From Globisporangium splendens (lineage: Eukaryota; Oomycota; Peronosporomycetes; Pythiales; Pythiaceae), in the NCBI GenBank assembly GCA_006386115.1, contig VFIW01000049.1, forward strand, positions 186,001-250,000: a stretch of DNA of 64,000 bases. The letters are read 5' to 3'. A program made the position numbers and the translations under genes. Below, in pieces: positions 30,421-42,838 of the stretch. The notes beneath the pieces are model-generated. The model saw nothing but the letters and a program-made list of their open reading frames with translations, was not told where the DNA came from and ran no database searches. The number at the start of each line of letters is the position of its first letter. Position 1 is the first letter of the stretch.

Positions 30421-32642
30421 CCTCTACTTCAGCATCTGGGCGACATCAACTGTGCCGCTGTCCGCAGATAGGTTATCTGCCGTTCTTTTCTTTTCCGCCC
30501 ACGTGGCATGCTCGTTTGTGGCTGTGTTCTCTTTCCTTGCGCTGTGCATGATGAAGGCGCGTTCTTATTTTGGCCAATGACAATGAAGGGCTTGTGTGTG
30601 ATGCAATTGTGTCACACCCACACCCGTGAAATCTCTGATTTTTGTTATTCTTTGCAAAACTCAAGAGTATTCCGCCAGGATTTTGCGCACATTCTGGTCA
30701 TTTGTGATAGGTTTTGAATCACAGATCGGCACTGCGTGCCACACCAAAAAAATCGCAAACACTGGAGATGTTCGGATCACCATTGTGCTCGAGAGACTGT
30801 GGGCACCTCTGTCCTGATGCAACGACGCCGGATTTGTGGACTTCGTTGATTGGCTAAAAACCCATCAAATGCAAGAAACCTCTTTGTTTTGTTTTGGGAA
30901 CTTCTGAAACAGCAACTCGCGTTAAGAACAAATGTCCTATTCAACATGTATCAGTGCTCCTTTGAGACTCGTATCAGCTTTCGACACCAGTCGCCGTTCT
31001 CGCCTCCGTCTTCCACAGCAAATGGGAGATGGCGAGTCGTTCCGCAGCGCCGCGTTCCGCTTTGCGTCTGTGTGTGTGTATGCCTCTGGCTTCTCCACTG
31101 CGTCCTCCCTATTGTGACGATCGTTTAGCCATATCCGAGGGATGAGCAGCGCTCGCTTTGCGCGCTTTCTCTCCTGGTGACGAAGACTTGAAACGAGAGG
31201 TATCCATGCGTTGAGCTAATGGGGGCACGTGATTCAAGTATTCACAATGCAGCAGACGCAGTGGAACGGAGGCGTATGTGTGCACGTATACAAAGCGTGG
31301 AGCGCTTGTGTGTGGCGATTCGGCATTGATTTGTTGCTGTGGACGCGATGTCGCGACGTGTGTCTATTGTACTGCTATATCGCTGTTATGTGGTTGCTGT
31401 TTTACTTGCTTCTCTTTGCGTGCGTGCATACTGTGTGTTGTGTTTTCTTGGCTGCTGTGATGCAAAATTATAAGGCCGCTTTTAGGGCTCCAGCGTGTGT
31501 TTTGTCAGCTTTGCTGGTCGACTCCCGCACTTGCTATCGCTGTTATGGCTGGTGCTGGTCGAGTCCGCTGGAGACTCGATGACGACAACGAATTGAAGAA
31601 GGTATCTCAATTAATGCTGAGCATATGTATTATATCCAAGGATTCACAGCGGCATACACACTTGCAGACGCCGCATGGAGATGTGGATGAAGGCTCCGCA
31701 GAATGTGTAGATATGCTCACGTCGTGAAGGGCGAGAGCGGCACGTTGGAAGATGATGAAAACAAGACAAACCAAGAGTTTCCATATTGAGAGATAGAAGA
31801 CGGCAACGTTTTCTATTCTTTTTTTATCTCGTGATGGTTCTTCTACACTTGAGCGGATTCCGCACGTGCCCAGCTTCGTCACAATGATGAAACCCGCCAT
31901 CTTCGCGACACAGGACTTGAACAAAATTGTAAATAATCATCTCGTTGCGGTTGTTTATACGTTGCACATGCATGAATGCCATCCATTTTGGCTTTCTATG
32001 GAAGATTTCTACGAGCATGAGGTTTTGTGTATTCTGCTAAGACGGATGCATTTCGCGGTTTAACCTTCTGTCGCAACTGGATCTCTTCTTCGAAATGCAT
32101 GCATTCTGTGGCTCTCAAGATGTCAAGGTGGCACAAGTGGATATGAAGAAGCAACGATAACGCAATAAACATGGACTGGCTGTGTGTCCTGTGTTGGTGT
32201 ATGGTGGCCTCCTGTGCTGCTGGCGAAAGAGCTTTCACGTGCGCCATCAAAGATGTGCGACGTCCGTGATTTTCGCTCTTCCATTCACACAAATGGGGAG
32301 TCTCACACTTGTTTGGGCTATTTTCAAATTTGTGTAGCTGTCTATATGTGCAGCTGCTGTATGTGAAGCTGTTATTTGCATCAGCAGAAAGACGACGAAG
32401 GAAGGAATGGCGCCACGCTTCATCCCGCCCTAGAAAAAGGAGCCAACGCCTCCCACCAGATCTCGTTTCGTACTCACGCGCTCAAAGGAGACCGAGGGAT
32501 CTTTTCGCTACCTGCTGCTGGCGGCTCCTCTCGTCTCACCTCTCTGTCCATTCTTTAAACGTCCAAGTGTGCGGCTTTTCAAGATCTCAATTCGTCTCGT
32601 TCTCCTCAAAATCTCAAAACTTCTCCCTGCATCAGCACAACA
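30421..32642. other. Intergenic, no gene supported
   Basis: A 2.2 kb T/G-rich stretch. A short exon-like frame begins at an ATG near 31545 (MAGAGRVRWRLDDDNELKK) and is followed by a GTATCT donor, but I found no continuation. Everything else is short and random-like. Confidence 0.5.
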
Positions 32643-33840
32643 ATGACGGTACATGCTGGCGGCACCCAAGTGACGTTTGTCGAGACCTATGCGCAACCAT
32701 CCAACGACGATCACGACAGCAGCAACGATAATAATGCTCAAACAGATACTAATAGCGCCAGTGATCGCAAGGCGAGCCAGCTCCTTCGTCCGAGTCTCGT
32801 CATCGCCGGCGACTCCAAAGCGCTCGACGTCGTGCGCACAGTCCATTCGCCCAAATCCAGCACACCGCGGACTCCAAGATCGCCCTCGTCACCCACTCCC
32901 ACGACGACCGAGCGGCGCTTTTCGTTCTCCGAGACGCTAGACGAAGTGGTTTCGCAGGCCATCGCAGCCACGGACGCGCAGGCGCGCACCAATTGGCGCA
33001 TGGTCTGGACCCAGAAATTCTCGCAGTCGCAATGGAAGAGCAAAATGGACTTCGCGCTCTCGGTCGCCGCTCTTGTGTGAGTATCAAGCCATTATTGCTG
33101 GCCTCTTCCTTCTCAATGACTCATTCGCATATCTGTCTCTATTTCCAGTTGCACGATCCACTCGTATGGCAAGTTCCTGCGGTGGCACGAAGAGCGGACC
33201 GACATCGCGGGCTTCGCGGGACTTTCGGACCCGATTCTGCCGTTCTTGAACGCCTACGACCTGTCCATGCCGCTGTTTTTCCTCGTCTACGGCGCGATCA
33301 TCCTCGGATGCGTCTACGGATTCGACAAACCCGATCTCCTCATCGAGTTTTCGCAAACCAACACGCTCGTGATGTGGGTGCGCATGGTACGTTGACATTT
33401 CTAGGATGCAAAGCACCTATGCATGACGAAGCGAGCCTTAATGCTGTCTTCGCGTGTAGATCGCGCTGTTCCTGACGCCACTGGAAGCCCCACACGGTAT
33501 GATCGTGCTCGTGGACCCCATCGCGCACGCCGACGGCACGATCTTCGTGCGTGACCTGTTCTTTAGCGGCCACACAGCCACAACGTGCCTCGTGTTTCTC
33601 GTGTGCCGTCGCGAGCACTGGCGCTGGAAGATGCTCTTCTTCGCGATCGCGTGCCTCACGGGCTCCATGGTCGTGGTCCAAAAGACGCACTACACGATCG
33701 ACGTGTTCGCTGCGCCTTTCTTCGTGTACACGTCGCACGGCATCGTCCAAGAGCTCCGTCGATACTGTGATGGGATGTACCAGCTCCCGAGCAAGCCTGA
33801 GATCGTGGTGATGGATGCAGCGAAGCCCAAGCAGCTTTAA
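32643..33840 (+). CDS. PAP2/sphingomyelin-synthase-like membrane protein
   Basis: Three exons: 32643..33076, 33149..33386, 33460..33840, with introns gtgagt..ttccag (phase 2) and gtacgt..gtgtag (phase 0). The 350-residue product has a disordered Ser/Thr/Pro head with phosphosite-like SPTPTT stretches. Several membrane helices follow, with the family motifs FFSGHTATTCLVF and KTHYTIDVFAAPF. Those two motifs carry the catalytic His and His/Asp of the sphingomyelin synthase / PAP2_C group, which transfers phospho-head-groups between lipids on the lumenal face of Golgi or plasma membrane. Substrate cannot be told from sequence. The usual Cys-Gly-Asp before SGHT is replaced by RDLFF, so it is not a canonical sphingomyelin synthase. 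Confidence 0.8.
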
Positions 33841-34038
33841 AATTGCAAGCAACCAGATAAACAGCTTTTCTCATTAGTATCCCCATCTTCTTTGCCTTCA
33901 GCCATACCATCACCCACATTGGAAACAAGTCAGAACTCCATGCTGCATTGAGAAAAATAAAGAGATACTTAAGCCATGGTGTCTTCGTTTTGTGCGTAAT
34001 TGTCTATTTCAGCACCACATCGAACGCTGCATCAGTAT

Positions 34039-35353
34039 TTACGACGACGATGATACTGCGACCGCCGCGAGTTCCTCTTGCAGGATCTGCCTCTCCTTCT
34101 TGATGATCTTCCGCTTCACCTTGCCGCCCATCCACGCGCCGCGATGGTCATCTGGTCGTCTCAGGTCGCAAAACGGTGCAGGTGGCGCTGCCAAGAACCC
34201 GTCGGCGTCCTCCGTGCCTTTCACCATGCGGCGGTACCACGTATCGCGCAGTTTGGTGCGCTCGTTCGGGAGCATTGCGCCGCGCGCCTCGGGACACATG
34301 TAGAACAACCGCAGCAGCACCATGCCCGTGGCCACGTTCAGATTGAGCGAGTCGGCAAAGCCGTGGATCGGCAGATACACGCGCTTATCCGCAGCGCCGA
34401 GCATGGCTTTGCTCACACCATCAGCTTCCCGTCCCATGACAATCGCCACACGATCCGGTAGTTCCAGTCCAGGGGCTTCGAGAGACACGGCATCTTGACT
34501 CAGGTCGGTCGCCCAGATCTACAACACTCACGCGTGTTGTTAGCTCTACGTTGCAGGGCGATATCTACAGTGGACCTACCTCGTAACCATTGCTCAGGAG
34601 CTCTTCAATGCACGCCTGCGTGGTCTTGAAGCGACGAATCGTCAACCAGTCCGTTGCCTCCTGTGAACACATGTGATACATAGGCAAGATAAACAAAATC
34701 AAGCCTCAGCGGTGTCACAAACCAAGAGCAAAGCGCCACGTACGCGCGAGATATGTCGCTCGGCTTTGTGCTTCTTGTAGAACGCAGGCTCGACGATCCA
34801 GACGTGCTGGATGCCCATGCACTCGGCTGCGCAAACAAGTGCAGGTCAGTTATAGATTAGCGCACAGCCAACAATGTGCATTGCATTGACGAGTAACGTG
34901 TGTACCCGTTCGAAGCACGGCCATCTGGTTAAACATATCGCAACTCGCTTCAAGCACGAGCACAATGCGAGACGTACGGCGGCTCAGCACTACACGCACG
35001 CAAAGCGACCAAATCGAGAGTCAGCACAATAATGGCACAACAGCAACCAATATTGCGGCAGCAAGCTGCACCTGTTTCCGCCTTCTTGATGCGTCGTGGG
35101 ACTCCATCATCGCTACGCTTTCATCAAACAGCACACAAACATTAGCCAAAGCAAAAGCAGCTTGAGTTGCCCACAAACACACGCACCAGGTGTCCATGTG
35201 GTCATCCGTGGTGACGATCTGCGCCGGGATGAGCGGGTTCCGGCGGCGCGCGCGCTCGCCCTTCCAGCGCGCGTAGTAGTTGACACCATGCTGGTACGTC
35301 AGCAGCGCCAGCGCCGTCGCTAGAACCACGCACGAGTCGCGCGCCGTGAGCAT
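34039..35353 (-). CDS. SPOUT (TrmH/SpoU-type) RNA 2'-O-methyltransferase
   Basis: Five exons on the minus strand: 35187..35353, 34906..34982, 34744..34826, 34580..34660, 34039..34518. All phases agree, giving 295 residues. The N-terminus has a hydrophobic segment (SCVVLATALALLTYQHG) that may be a membrane anchor or organelle signal. The SPOUT domain follows. Motif 1 is seen around VLVLEASCDMFNQMAVLRTAE, motif 2 IVMGREADGVS and motif 3 LPIHGFADSLNLNVATGMVL, which form the knotted SAM site. The C-terminus is a basic tail. Likely methylates ribose in tRNA or rRNA using SAM. The acceptor at 34982 is the second AG after the branch region. It was chosen because it alone keeps the frame with the donor at 35187. 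Start ATG at 35353. Confidence 0.82.
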
Positions 35354-35595
35354 CTTGTTTTGCTGTTTAGCGTTGAGTGGCGTTTTTGGTGGTCCATCCA
35401 CGCTCGACTTGAAGTTTGTATGGTAACTATAGCTTCATCATGGGAAGAAAGCATAGGTTTAAATTCAGGTCAACCTAGAAATGGTTGTGCTTTCCACTGT
35501 AGCCATGTTGGCGACCTCCTCAACCTCGACTCACATCAAGGTGCATGCCTCTATACTTCAAGCCTTTGTTACTTCATTCACAACACAAAACACAG

Positions 35596-36629
35596 TCAGC
35601 TCTCGACGTACTCGACGTACGGGAGGTCGACGTCGCGCCACTGCTTGTCCTTGTCGCTCCACTCGTCCTTGCCCACGATTTTCGCGCCGACACTGTGCTT
35701 GAGGAAGTAGTGGTACACGGGTTTCCCGACCATCATCTCGATCGTGGCCACATTCTTCTCCAGGTTCGTGAGCGCCTTCCGCACGCGGAAGCTCGTTGCG
35801 CGTTCCAAATCGCACGGCAAGACGCCAGTGTCCTCGACTATGGTCGTGGACTTTGCGAGCTGCTTGCCCAAGTACTTGATCACCATCTCGGTCTGCGTGG
35901 GGCGACACACCGTGGTGGTGAAGGCGCTCCAGTCGGCAGAGCAGCGTAGGATTTCGAAACGGAAAGGCGCTTCGGACTCGGAACAGGACTCGTCGGGGTA
36001 CTGCGGTCTACGACGCTGGATTCTACTGGTTGCAGCATGTCTGCAGACTTGGGTTCGACTACCTTTTGATCCGATGTTGTGTTTTTCTCTGTGCTCATCT
36101 GGAATTTCAGTGGCGAGCCAGCAGGAAGGGACAGCGAGAAGCTCCGTCGAGTTAAGGTCTCTGGCGCGGTCGCAATAACTCGACTATTACTAGTGGGAGA
36201 TACGACACAGCTGGGCGTCGGTTGTTGCTCCACCTTGTCCATCTCGCCAAACGCCATGCAGCATGCCCACCATGAGTACACATAGTTCCAAAGCGAAGTA
36301 AACCAAAGTATCGTGAAATTTACCTCGTCAACTCCTGAAAGTGGCGACTCAAGTCCCAGCGGCGGGAGTTTCTTGACGGACTCCTGCGCTGCGACGAGCG
36401 CCTCGATCTCGTTCTGCGAGAGCTTGAGCTCCAGTTCGTGGACGCGGGAGCGCAGCGCATCGAGTTCCGCGACGCTCTTCGCGAGCGACCGCGGCGTGAG
36501 CGTCTGGAACGACGGGTCTTCGCCCAGCGGATGGACCTGGCAGCCGCTCTTTTCGATGCAGGGACCGCCAGGCGGGGAGAGCAGCGCGTCAGTGGGCGCC
36601 TCCGAACGCACTGGGAGTCTCCGTTTCAT
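35596..36629 (-). CDS. Unknown protein with coiled coil and conserved C-terminal domain
   Basis: Two exons: 36324..36629 and 35596..36000, intron 36001..36323 (gtaaat..ccgcag), 236 residues. Exon 1 gives a Pro-rich head and a clear coiled coil (SVAELDALRSRVHELELKL). Exon 2 gives a compact globular-looking domain (FRFEILRCSADW .. EYVES). I do not recognise the family. The 323-bp intron is odd because it also stays open in the exon-1 frame. Retention would replace the C-terminal domain by a Ser/Pro-rich tail ending near 35880. The two-exon model is preferred because the exon-2 frame has far more protein-like composition. Confidence 0.65.
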
Positions 36630-36833
36630 GGCTGCGATTCACTCGTGGCAGCAACTCCTTAACTCGTTTTCTTAGTCTGCTTGGTCCCTCTGACTGATGT
36701 GCATCAACTCCTGTTGCGCTGACCGAGAAAGGCGACACACACACACCCTTTCATGCACTATTTATATTATCCAATCATACGTCGCGAAATACGAATTCCA
36801 ACCAATCACAAACTACGATCTGACACCTACCTC

Positions 36834-38307
36834 CTAGCGCTTGGGGGTGTGGACGACCTCGACCGTGATGTCGCTGTAGCTGCCCGACGTCTTCCTCCGC
36901 AGGATGTTCTGGATGCGGCGCTCCGGGTCGCTGGCCGTGAGCGTCTCCTTAGGCTCCCCCTTACCGAAGAGCTGCTTGAGGCGGCGCATGAGGCGCCCGC
37001 CCGTGGCCTCCGACTCGACCGAGCTGTCGCGGCGGCCGCTGATCGCCTTCTGGTTGCGCGCGTTGAGCCCCTCGGGTGTCAAGTGGATGTCGCCAAAGAG
37101 CACCCACTGCTCCACCACCGCATGGCTCGTGATCCATCCGTCCGTCGTGCGCGTGAGCGGCACGGGCACTGCGCCGCCTCGCGTCGCCATGAGCTCTTCC
37201 ACGTGGTGTCGGCCGACGATGTACATCCCGACGCTCGCGCACACGAGTCCGAAAAAGATCAGCGCCGACGGGAACGTGAACGTGCCCCAGTGGTAGTTGA
37301 TGTGCTCCAAGAGCATTAGCTCGCCCGTGATGCTCGTCACGAGCGCCAGGGAATACAGCACACTCGCACCCAATTGCCACCGCGTCAAGCGGTAGATGCC
37401 TGCGAACTCGTTGTAAAGCACGAGCAGTAGGCTGCACACCATTAACGCTTGGAACACAAACAGCGGCGCGAGCACAGTCCACCACGAGAGCGGGTAGCGC
37501 ACTTCGGGCGCGTGAAATTTGCGCTGCGTGTCAGTCTGATACGCGAGCAGCAGCGTGAACACAAAGCACAAGATCCAGCAGATTCCCTACATGCACGTTA
37601 TGATCACAAGCACTCAGTAAGTATCATACACTGCCAACTCCCTCATAACACAACGGACGTACCGGTAGAGTGCTGTCTGATCGACACAGCAGATAGCGAA
37701 TGACGAACGCGACTTGGATCACCATGATTGGCGCGTAGCAAATGTACAAGCTCGTGCCGGCGTTCGCGAGCCGCGCGCAGAACGCCAGCTCGCTCCACAG
37801 CAGCAGCACGGACAACGGGAAGCTGATCGCGTAGATCAGCACGATGCGTCGCAAGAGCGGCAGCAGCGGTTCGTTCGACATCGAGTCCACTTCGGCCCAC
37901 TGGCGCAGCTTCTTGGCGTGGCGGATCGATTGGATATGGCCAACAAAGATGCACACATTGGCGAGCCAAAAGGGCAAGAAAATGAGCCACCAGTTCACGC
38001 GATCGCCCAGAATGCCTTCAAAGTTGAGCGACACGAGGCCGAGCCCCAGGATGCAGCAGATCGCGTACAGCAGCACGCCCGTGAGCAGCGCCGCGAGCGC
38101 CTTCTCGGCGTACACGATGGGCTGGAACTGGCCGACCTCCGACAGCCTACTCTCCATGCTGGGCGGCGGCGGCATCGACATGTAGTTGCCCTCGAACGAC
38201 GACGAGTCCTCGCGCAGCGCGCGCAGCAGCGGCGAGCGCTCGCTCGCGACGAAGCTCCCGCTGCTGTCGACCGTCGAGTCGCGGCCGTTGAGCTGATTCC
38301 GCATCAT
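36834..38307 (-). CDS. TMEM185-like multi-pass membrane protein
   Basis: Two exons: 37663..38307 and 36834..37586, intron 37587..37662 (gtacgt..catgtag, phase 0), 465 residues. After a disordered head come repeated hydrophobic helices with the family-type signature of a Trp-rich helix pair (NWWLIFLPFWLANVCIF and YPLSWWTVLAPLFVFQAL). A cytosolic basic C-terminus ends in VVHTPKR. The layout matches the transmembrane Fragile-X-F-associated (TMEM185) family, of unknown biochemical role. Start at the first ATG of an ATG-ATG pair (38307). The frame is open upstream but has no earlier ATG. Confidence 0.78.
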
Positions 38308-38760
38308 TGCGTAGGCTTCCTGTGCTGCACTGGGAGGGTGTGGGGGTTCTGGTGGTTGCAGATACACGCAGCGGAGGCGTGTGTGCGCTAGTGGGGAGCG
38401 GGGAGATTGCTGCAGGCAGAGAGAAGCAGAGAAGCAGCGCGTGGAGCTGCTGTTAGATTCGAGGCGTAGCTTTTGAGGGTCGGAACAATGAGGAGAGGCG
38501 ACTAGGCAGAAAGGGAAGGAGAGTGGCAGGGCGTTAAGAACCGGTTTGCTTCCGATTGTGATCTATTTGTAAAGGGTATCAAGTGGTGTGGTCCTTTGTG
38601 CTTAGTGTTTTGCTTGACAATCTGTATCTCTTTGTATTCAACATCCAGTTCTTTCCTCTGATGTGGGATCAAGTTGCGGCAGTTCAGGTTACGAACCGGT
38701 TCTGAGTTCTTGCATGTGGGCAGAACGCCAAGTTGGGAGCGCGAAAATGAATGCTGCAAC
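38308..38760. other. Intergenic between two minus-strand genes
   Basis: Contains the presumed promoter of the TMEM185-like gene and the 3' UTR of the LRR gene. A GTAAGT directly at the LRR stop (38755-38760) could be a donor leading to a very short extra exon that would add only a few residues. I left it out. Confidence 0.4.
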
Positions 38761-40860
38761 TTACCGGATGGGATTACGTTGGCTGTGGGCCTGAAGAGGA
38801 TTCGAAAACAGATACAGCCGTTCGTCTACGGATGCCTCGTCCGATTCCGTTGCCGTCTTGCTACTGTTATTGCTGCTAGAGATCCCAGATTGGAGATACT
38901 GTGTCACCTCGTCTTCGTTCTTGGTGACGAGGTAGAGGCACAACTCGGTGCCTTCGCCCGCAGGATCGAACGATGACCCATTTTTCATCTCCATGCAGGT
39001 GGTTTCCTCAAACGCTGCGACCAAATCCTGATGGGAGAAGCGATGCGTCTGCAGGATCCGAATCGGGGAACTGGCGTTGTCAGGCTGGTCGGACTCGTTG
39101 AAATGCGACGCGATGTAGCGATGATCTGTCGAATTACTCGGCAGGTGCTGAAACGCAATCTCACTCGGGAACGTGCACTGAAGCGCCGTCGTAATCCTCA
39201 CATGGCGCTGTTCCGCGATCGCCTCTTGCTCCATGATCTCGTACTTTAGTTCTTCCGCGCGGAAATGCTGGGACTCCAGCTCGAGTTGCCTGTCGATCCG
39301 GTCGTGGAACTCGCGTTGGAGAGTCTCGACGTTCTGCTTGAAGATCTCCGCGTGTTGTTCGCGGAGACGCTGTTGCCGCTGCTTCTCCGTGTTGATCTGC
39401 TGCTGTCCGTCTTTGACGCAGTCTTCGATCTCGTTTAGCACCTCGACGAGTTCTCGCTGCAGCATTTGTACATTCGACAGCCCGCGCTCCTTGCGGCTGT
39501 TGATGGTACGAAGCTCGGTCTCGTAGACCAGTGTGAGCTCTGCGACCTTGTCATTAAACGCGAGCGTCTACAGACAAAGGACACATGGACAAGGTGGCAG
39601 CTAAAGCGCTGTGATAAGCTGTCTTCTTTGGCACAAACTGATCTTTCTCACCTGAGCCAGGGACTGGTCTTCTGCTCCTGTTCGCTCGGATTTGGCGATT
39701 GCTATGCCATCGAGTTGACTCAGCTAGCGATATCAAATACGCAAGACGATGAGATCAAGCAAGGATGAACGTGAGATTCCAGCGCACCAAGCGCAAGGTT
39801 CGTACGGATTTCAGCGTTGCAATGGCAAAAGATCGGTACTCGGGATGGTTGACGATCGGATTCGAGCCAAAGTGCTCATCATAGAACGAGAGGACACGGA
39901 GGCTGATGGCTTTGCGAACATGCTGCAGGTACGTATGATGTATCAGCAAAAAAGAGAGATCGCGCACCGTGCTCTGAACTGGTGCGGAAGTTACCTGGAA
40001 CTCCTCAATGTCGCGTATCCGGTTGCTGGCGAGATGCAGCATCTGCAAATTGACGAGATCGGCGATCCCCGTTCCGTCTTCCGTGTTCAGGTTCCGGATC
40101 CGATTATCCTATTTGAAAGAGCAAGAATGTAAACAATCAGAAAGAGAAGGTGCACTGTTTGCATCATTGCAGAACTCATACCTGAAGCCAGAGCTCTCGG
40201 AGATCTGTGCAAAACCCGAGATTTTGCACTTGGCTGATGCGATTGCTGTACAGCCATAGCCTTCGCAGCTTGCGACAACTACAGAGACGGGTCAGAGCGT
40301 TAGTCGATAGTGCTGCTATTGCCACTGCAACTGTGACTTACTGTTCCAGCCCTTCAATTCTCTCAATCCTGTTATTTTGCAGGTACAGGAAGCGCAGATT
40401 CACGAGCGCATCAAGTCCTTCTATTCGCGCGATGTTCTGGTCACTCAGGCTCAAGTGGACTAATGACGCGCCGACGGGCTCTAGTCCATCAATGCGGTTC
40501 AGCTTGCAATTGATCACTACAAACGCACATCAAGCCAATTAACACAAATGCGATTCGACGCCAAGTACTGCACAGCAGCAGCATCGCCATTACGTACGCG
40601 TGAAGCGCTGCAGGTTCCAGCATCGTCGCAGCGCCTGCGGATCGATCTGCTCGAAGTTGCCAAAGATCACTTGGATCTCGTCCAGCCGCTCGTGCTCCTG
40701 CTCGCCTGTCACCTCGGTCTTACAGCACACAACCATAGACGCCACGCACAGTGAGTCGCTATTGACAGTGGCAACATGGCACGCTATTCGTTGAGCTCGT
40801 GTGGCGGCCACTCACGATGACCGCGAACGTCAACAGGTTCCCATTTTCCGCTGCTGCCAT
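38761..40860 (-). CDS. Leucine-rich repeat / coiled-coil protein
   Basis: Eight exons: 40816..40860, 40598..40718, 40342..40516, 40182..40278, 39995..40108, 39806..39922, 39652..39723, 38761..39567. Together they give one 515-residue frame. Five or so SDS22-type repeats (LSLSDQNIARIEGLDAL, LYLQNNRIERIEGLE, LWLYSNRI, LHLASNRI) end in an LRR cap with ATLKSLSQLDGI. A long coiled coil (LVEVLNEIEDCVKD .. QLELESQHFRAEELKYE) and a tail follow. The arrangement resembles LRRC-type proteins of cilia and the cytoskeleton, and oomycete zoospores are flagellate, but a ciliary role is inference. Start ATG at 40860 was chosen because it splices in frame to exon 2. Confidence 0.82.
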
Positions 40861-41615
40861 ATGGAATTCTAATGATGCCTCCACAAGATTCTTCATTGGC
40901 GTTCATGGTTGGATAAAATTATTCTCATTTATAGCGAATAGAAACGAGTTGAGGTTCAGGGAATGATCTGAGAACGGTGACGTAAACTACGCTTGCGACT
41001 TTAAATTCTCGACACATAGACTGCACATGTTGGCAATGTCGCAGGTTCAATAATCCTCTCCAGGAGAATAATGACAGCCACTGCACACCATCGGCGTACC
41101 CATATCGGTACAAACATAAATGTAGAAGACCTGTGATACAGACTTGTATCATCGACTTTGTAGGTATCTGGTCAGACAAAAAACTGTAGGATAAATTGGA
41201 GTGATTTAGTGCGAGAGAAGAAACGTATCGTCATCAAGGGTCAAGTGAGTCAAGCACTCAGTTAAAGTCGCAAGTAATCAATCTGCGGGGAGAATGAAAA
41301 TTCCATCCTTGCCAACTGCCACACCCGCAACGCACTCACTCTGTGTTTTTGTATGCCAAAACGGACCTGTAAGTTATCGGTAAATTACGTATTTCAAGGC
41401 GAGTTCTGGCTGTTGCGGGCGTGTTGTTGACTTTTGGGCGACCAGAAGAAGAAGACGCGCCTCGAGGCAACACGCCGAGAAGAAAGAAAGGGAGCGCCGC
41501 CGCTGACGACGAAGCACACGTTCTCTCGTCTCACTCACTCTCGCTCTCTGCACGCACTCGTTCGCTCGCCAGTGCCACACTCAACAACACTCGGCGCATA
41601 TCGCCACCAGCAGAC
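40861..41615. other. Divergent promoter region of the LRR and SIP5-like genes
   Basis: The two neighbours are transcribed away from each other, so this 755-bp stretch should hold both promoters. No gene is supported. A CT-rich stretch precedes the SIP5-like start. Confidence 0.5.
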
Positions 41616-42838
41616 ATGGGGAACAACTCGTCCACGTCGTCGCGCCGCTCGTCCGTGACGCGCGAACTGGAAAAGTACACCAAGCCCACAGGGTACGATA
41701 TTGTGGGAGCGTGAAGATGCTGATGCACTATTATAAATGCATTTTGGTACAACAGGACTCATTAGTGTATGTGTGTGTGAATGCTGAGCAGATTGTACCC
41801 GACGTGTCCGTGGGAGCAGAAGGCGGCGCGCCGCATGATTATTGACCGCAAGATCGCGCCGCGGTTCCCAGGACGCGAAGCGAAAGAGAGCTGCTTCACG
41901 CAGGAATGCCCCATTTGCTTTATGGTACGACAATGCTGCATCTCCATTGCTTTTCCCTTGGTGCATCACGTGTCTCATATGGCACACTGTGTTTGTGTGT
42001 GTATCTGTGAAAAATAACAGTATTATCCTGGGAACCTGAATGTGTCGACGTGCTGCAAGAAACCCATTTGCTCGGAATGCTTTCTGCAGATGAAACCCCC
42101 AAAGAAGATGATCTGGTCAGTGGTGGAATTCTGGGCTCATCGTGCATACACTCGGAGCCATCTGGACTCATTTCCTCATTTATTTGTTCTTTCTTGTGCA
42201 GTTGTCCATTTTGCAACCGCGATACGTTTGGTATCAAGTACACAGCCCCCGCAGTGATCGAGCTGTCGTCTATTTACTCGGACCAAACGCCGACGCTGTC
42301 GTCCGTTGCGAAGCCTGATCCTGTCATCCGCGATGATCGCACTTTGTCGCAGCACTACGCGTCGGTCGAGGACCGTCAGAAACTGCGAGATGACCTCCGT
42401 TCGCAGTTGAACATCGCCGAGGGTCCAATCACGACGCCCCTGCCTACCTCCATGGTCACCATTGAAGACGCGTTGATGAACGCGAGTCCCGCAGATGCGA
42501 GTCGCCTGGAGGAGCTCATGATCATGGAAGCGATCCGACGGTCGATGCACGACGCCAATGTCGCAAAGGATACCAGCAGCAGCACCCCACGTCCGTCTCA
42601 ACAGGAGCATCATGGCATGATGGACGATGCCATTTCCGAAGAAGATTACTCCTCCGATAGTCAGGTCGTGACGCCATCGCACATCCACTTGGACGAGACC
42701 AGATACACGTCGTCGGTTCGACGCTCGTCCAACCCGTTTGACGACGATTTTGAGGCACCAGGTGAAAGCGACGAGCTGCCCACGCCGTCTTCATCCTCGC
42801 GATCTGGAAATTCCGACTGGAACCCGTTCAACGCATGA
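41616..42838 (+). CDS. SIP5-like RING-type zinc finger protein
   Basis: Four exons: 41616..41692, 41792..41924, 42021..42115, 42202..42838, 313 residues. The protein begins MGNNSS, a good N-myristoylation signal. A split RING-like zinc finger follows, spread over three exons: ECPICFM, then TCCKKPICSECFLQMK, then CCPFCNRDTFGIKY. This is the signature of yeast SIP5 and plant DA2-type ubiquitin ligases. The rest is disordered and acidic with a VEDR/helix region and Asn-Pro-Phe-like motifs (SNPFDDDF, WNPFNA at the end). It likely acts as a membrane-tethered E3 ligase or adaptor. Ligase activity is inferred from the family. Confidence 0.85.

Noticed and set aside
31545..31602. Exon-like start MAGAGRVRWRLDDDNELKK followed by a GTATCT donor
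   Set aside because: No second exon could be found downstream, so it is not listed as a gene.
38700..38760. Possible extra 3' exon of the LRR gene after GTAAGT at the stop codon
   Set aside because: It would add only a few residues before a stop, and the existing stop is a complete end.
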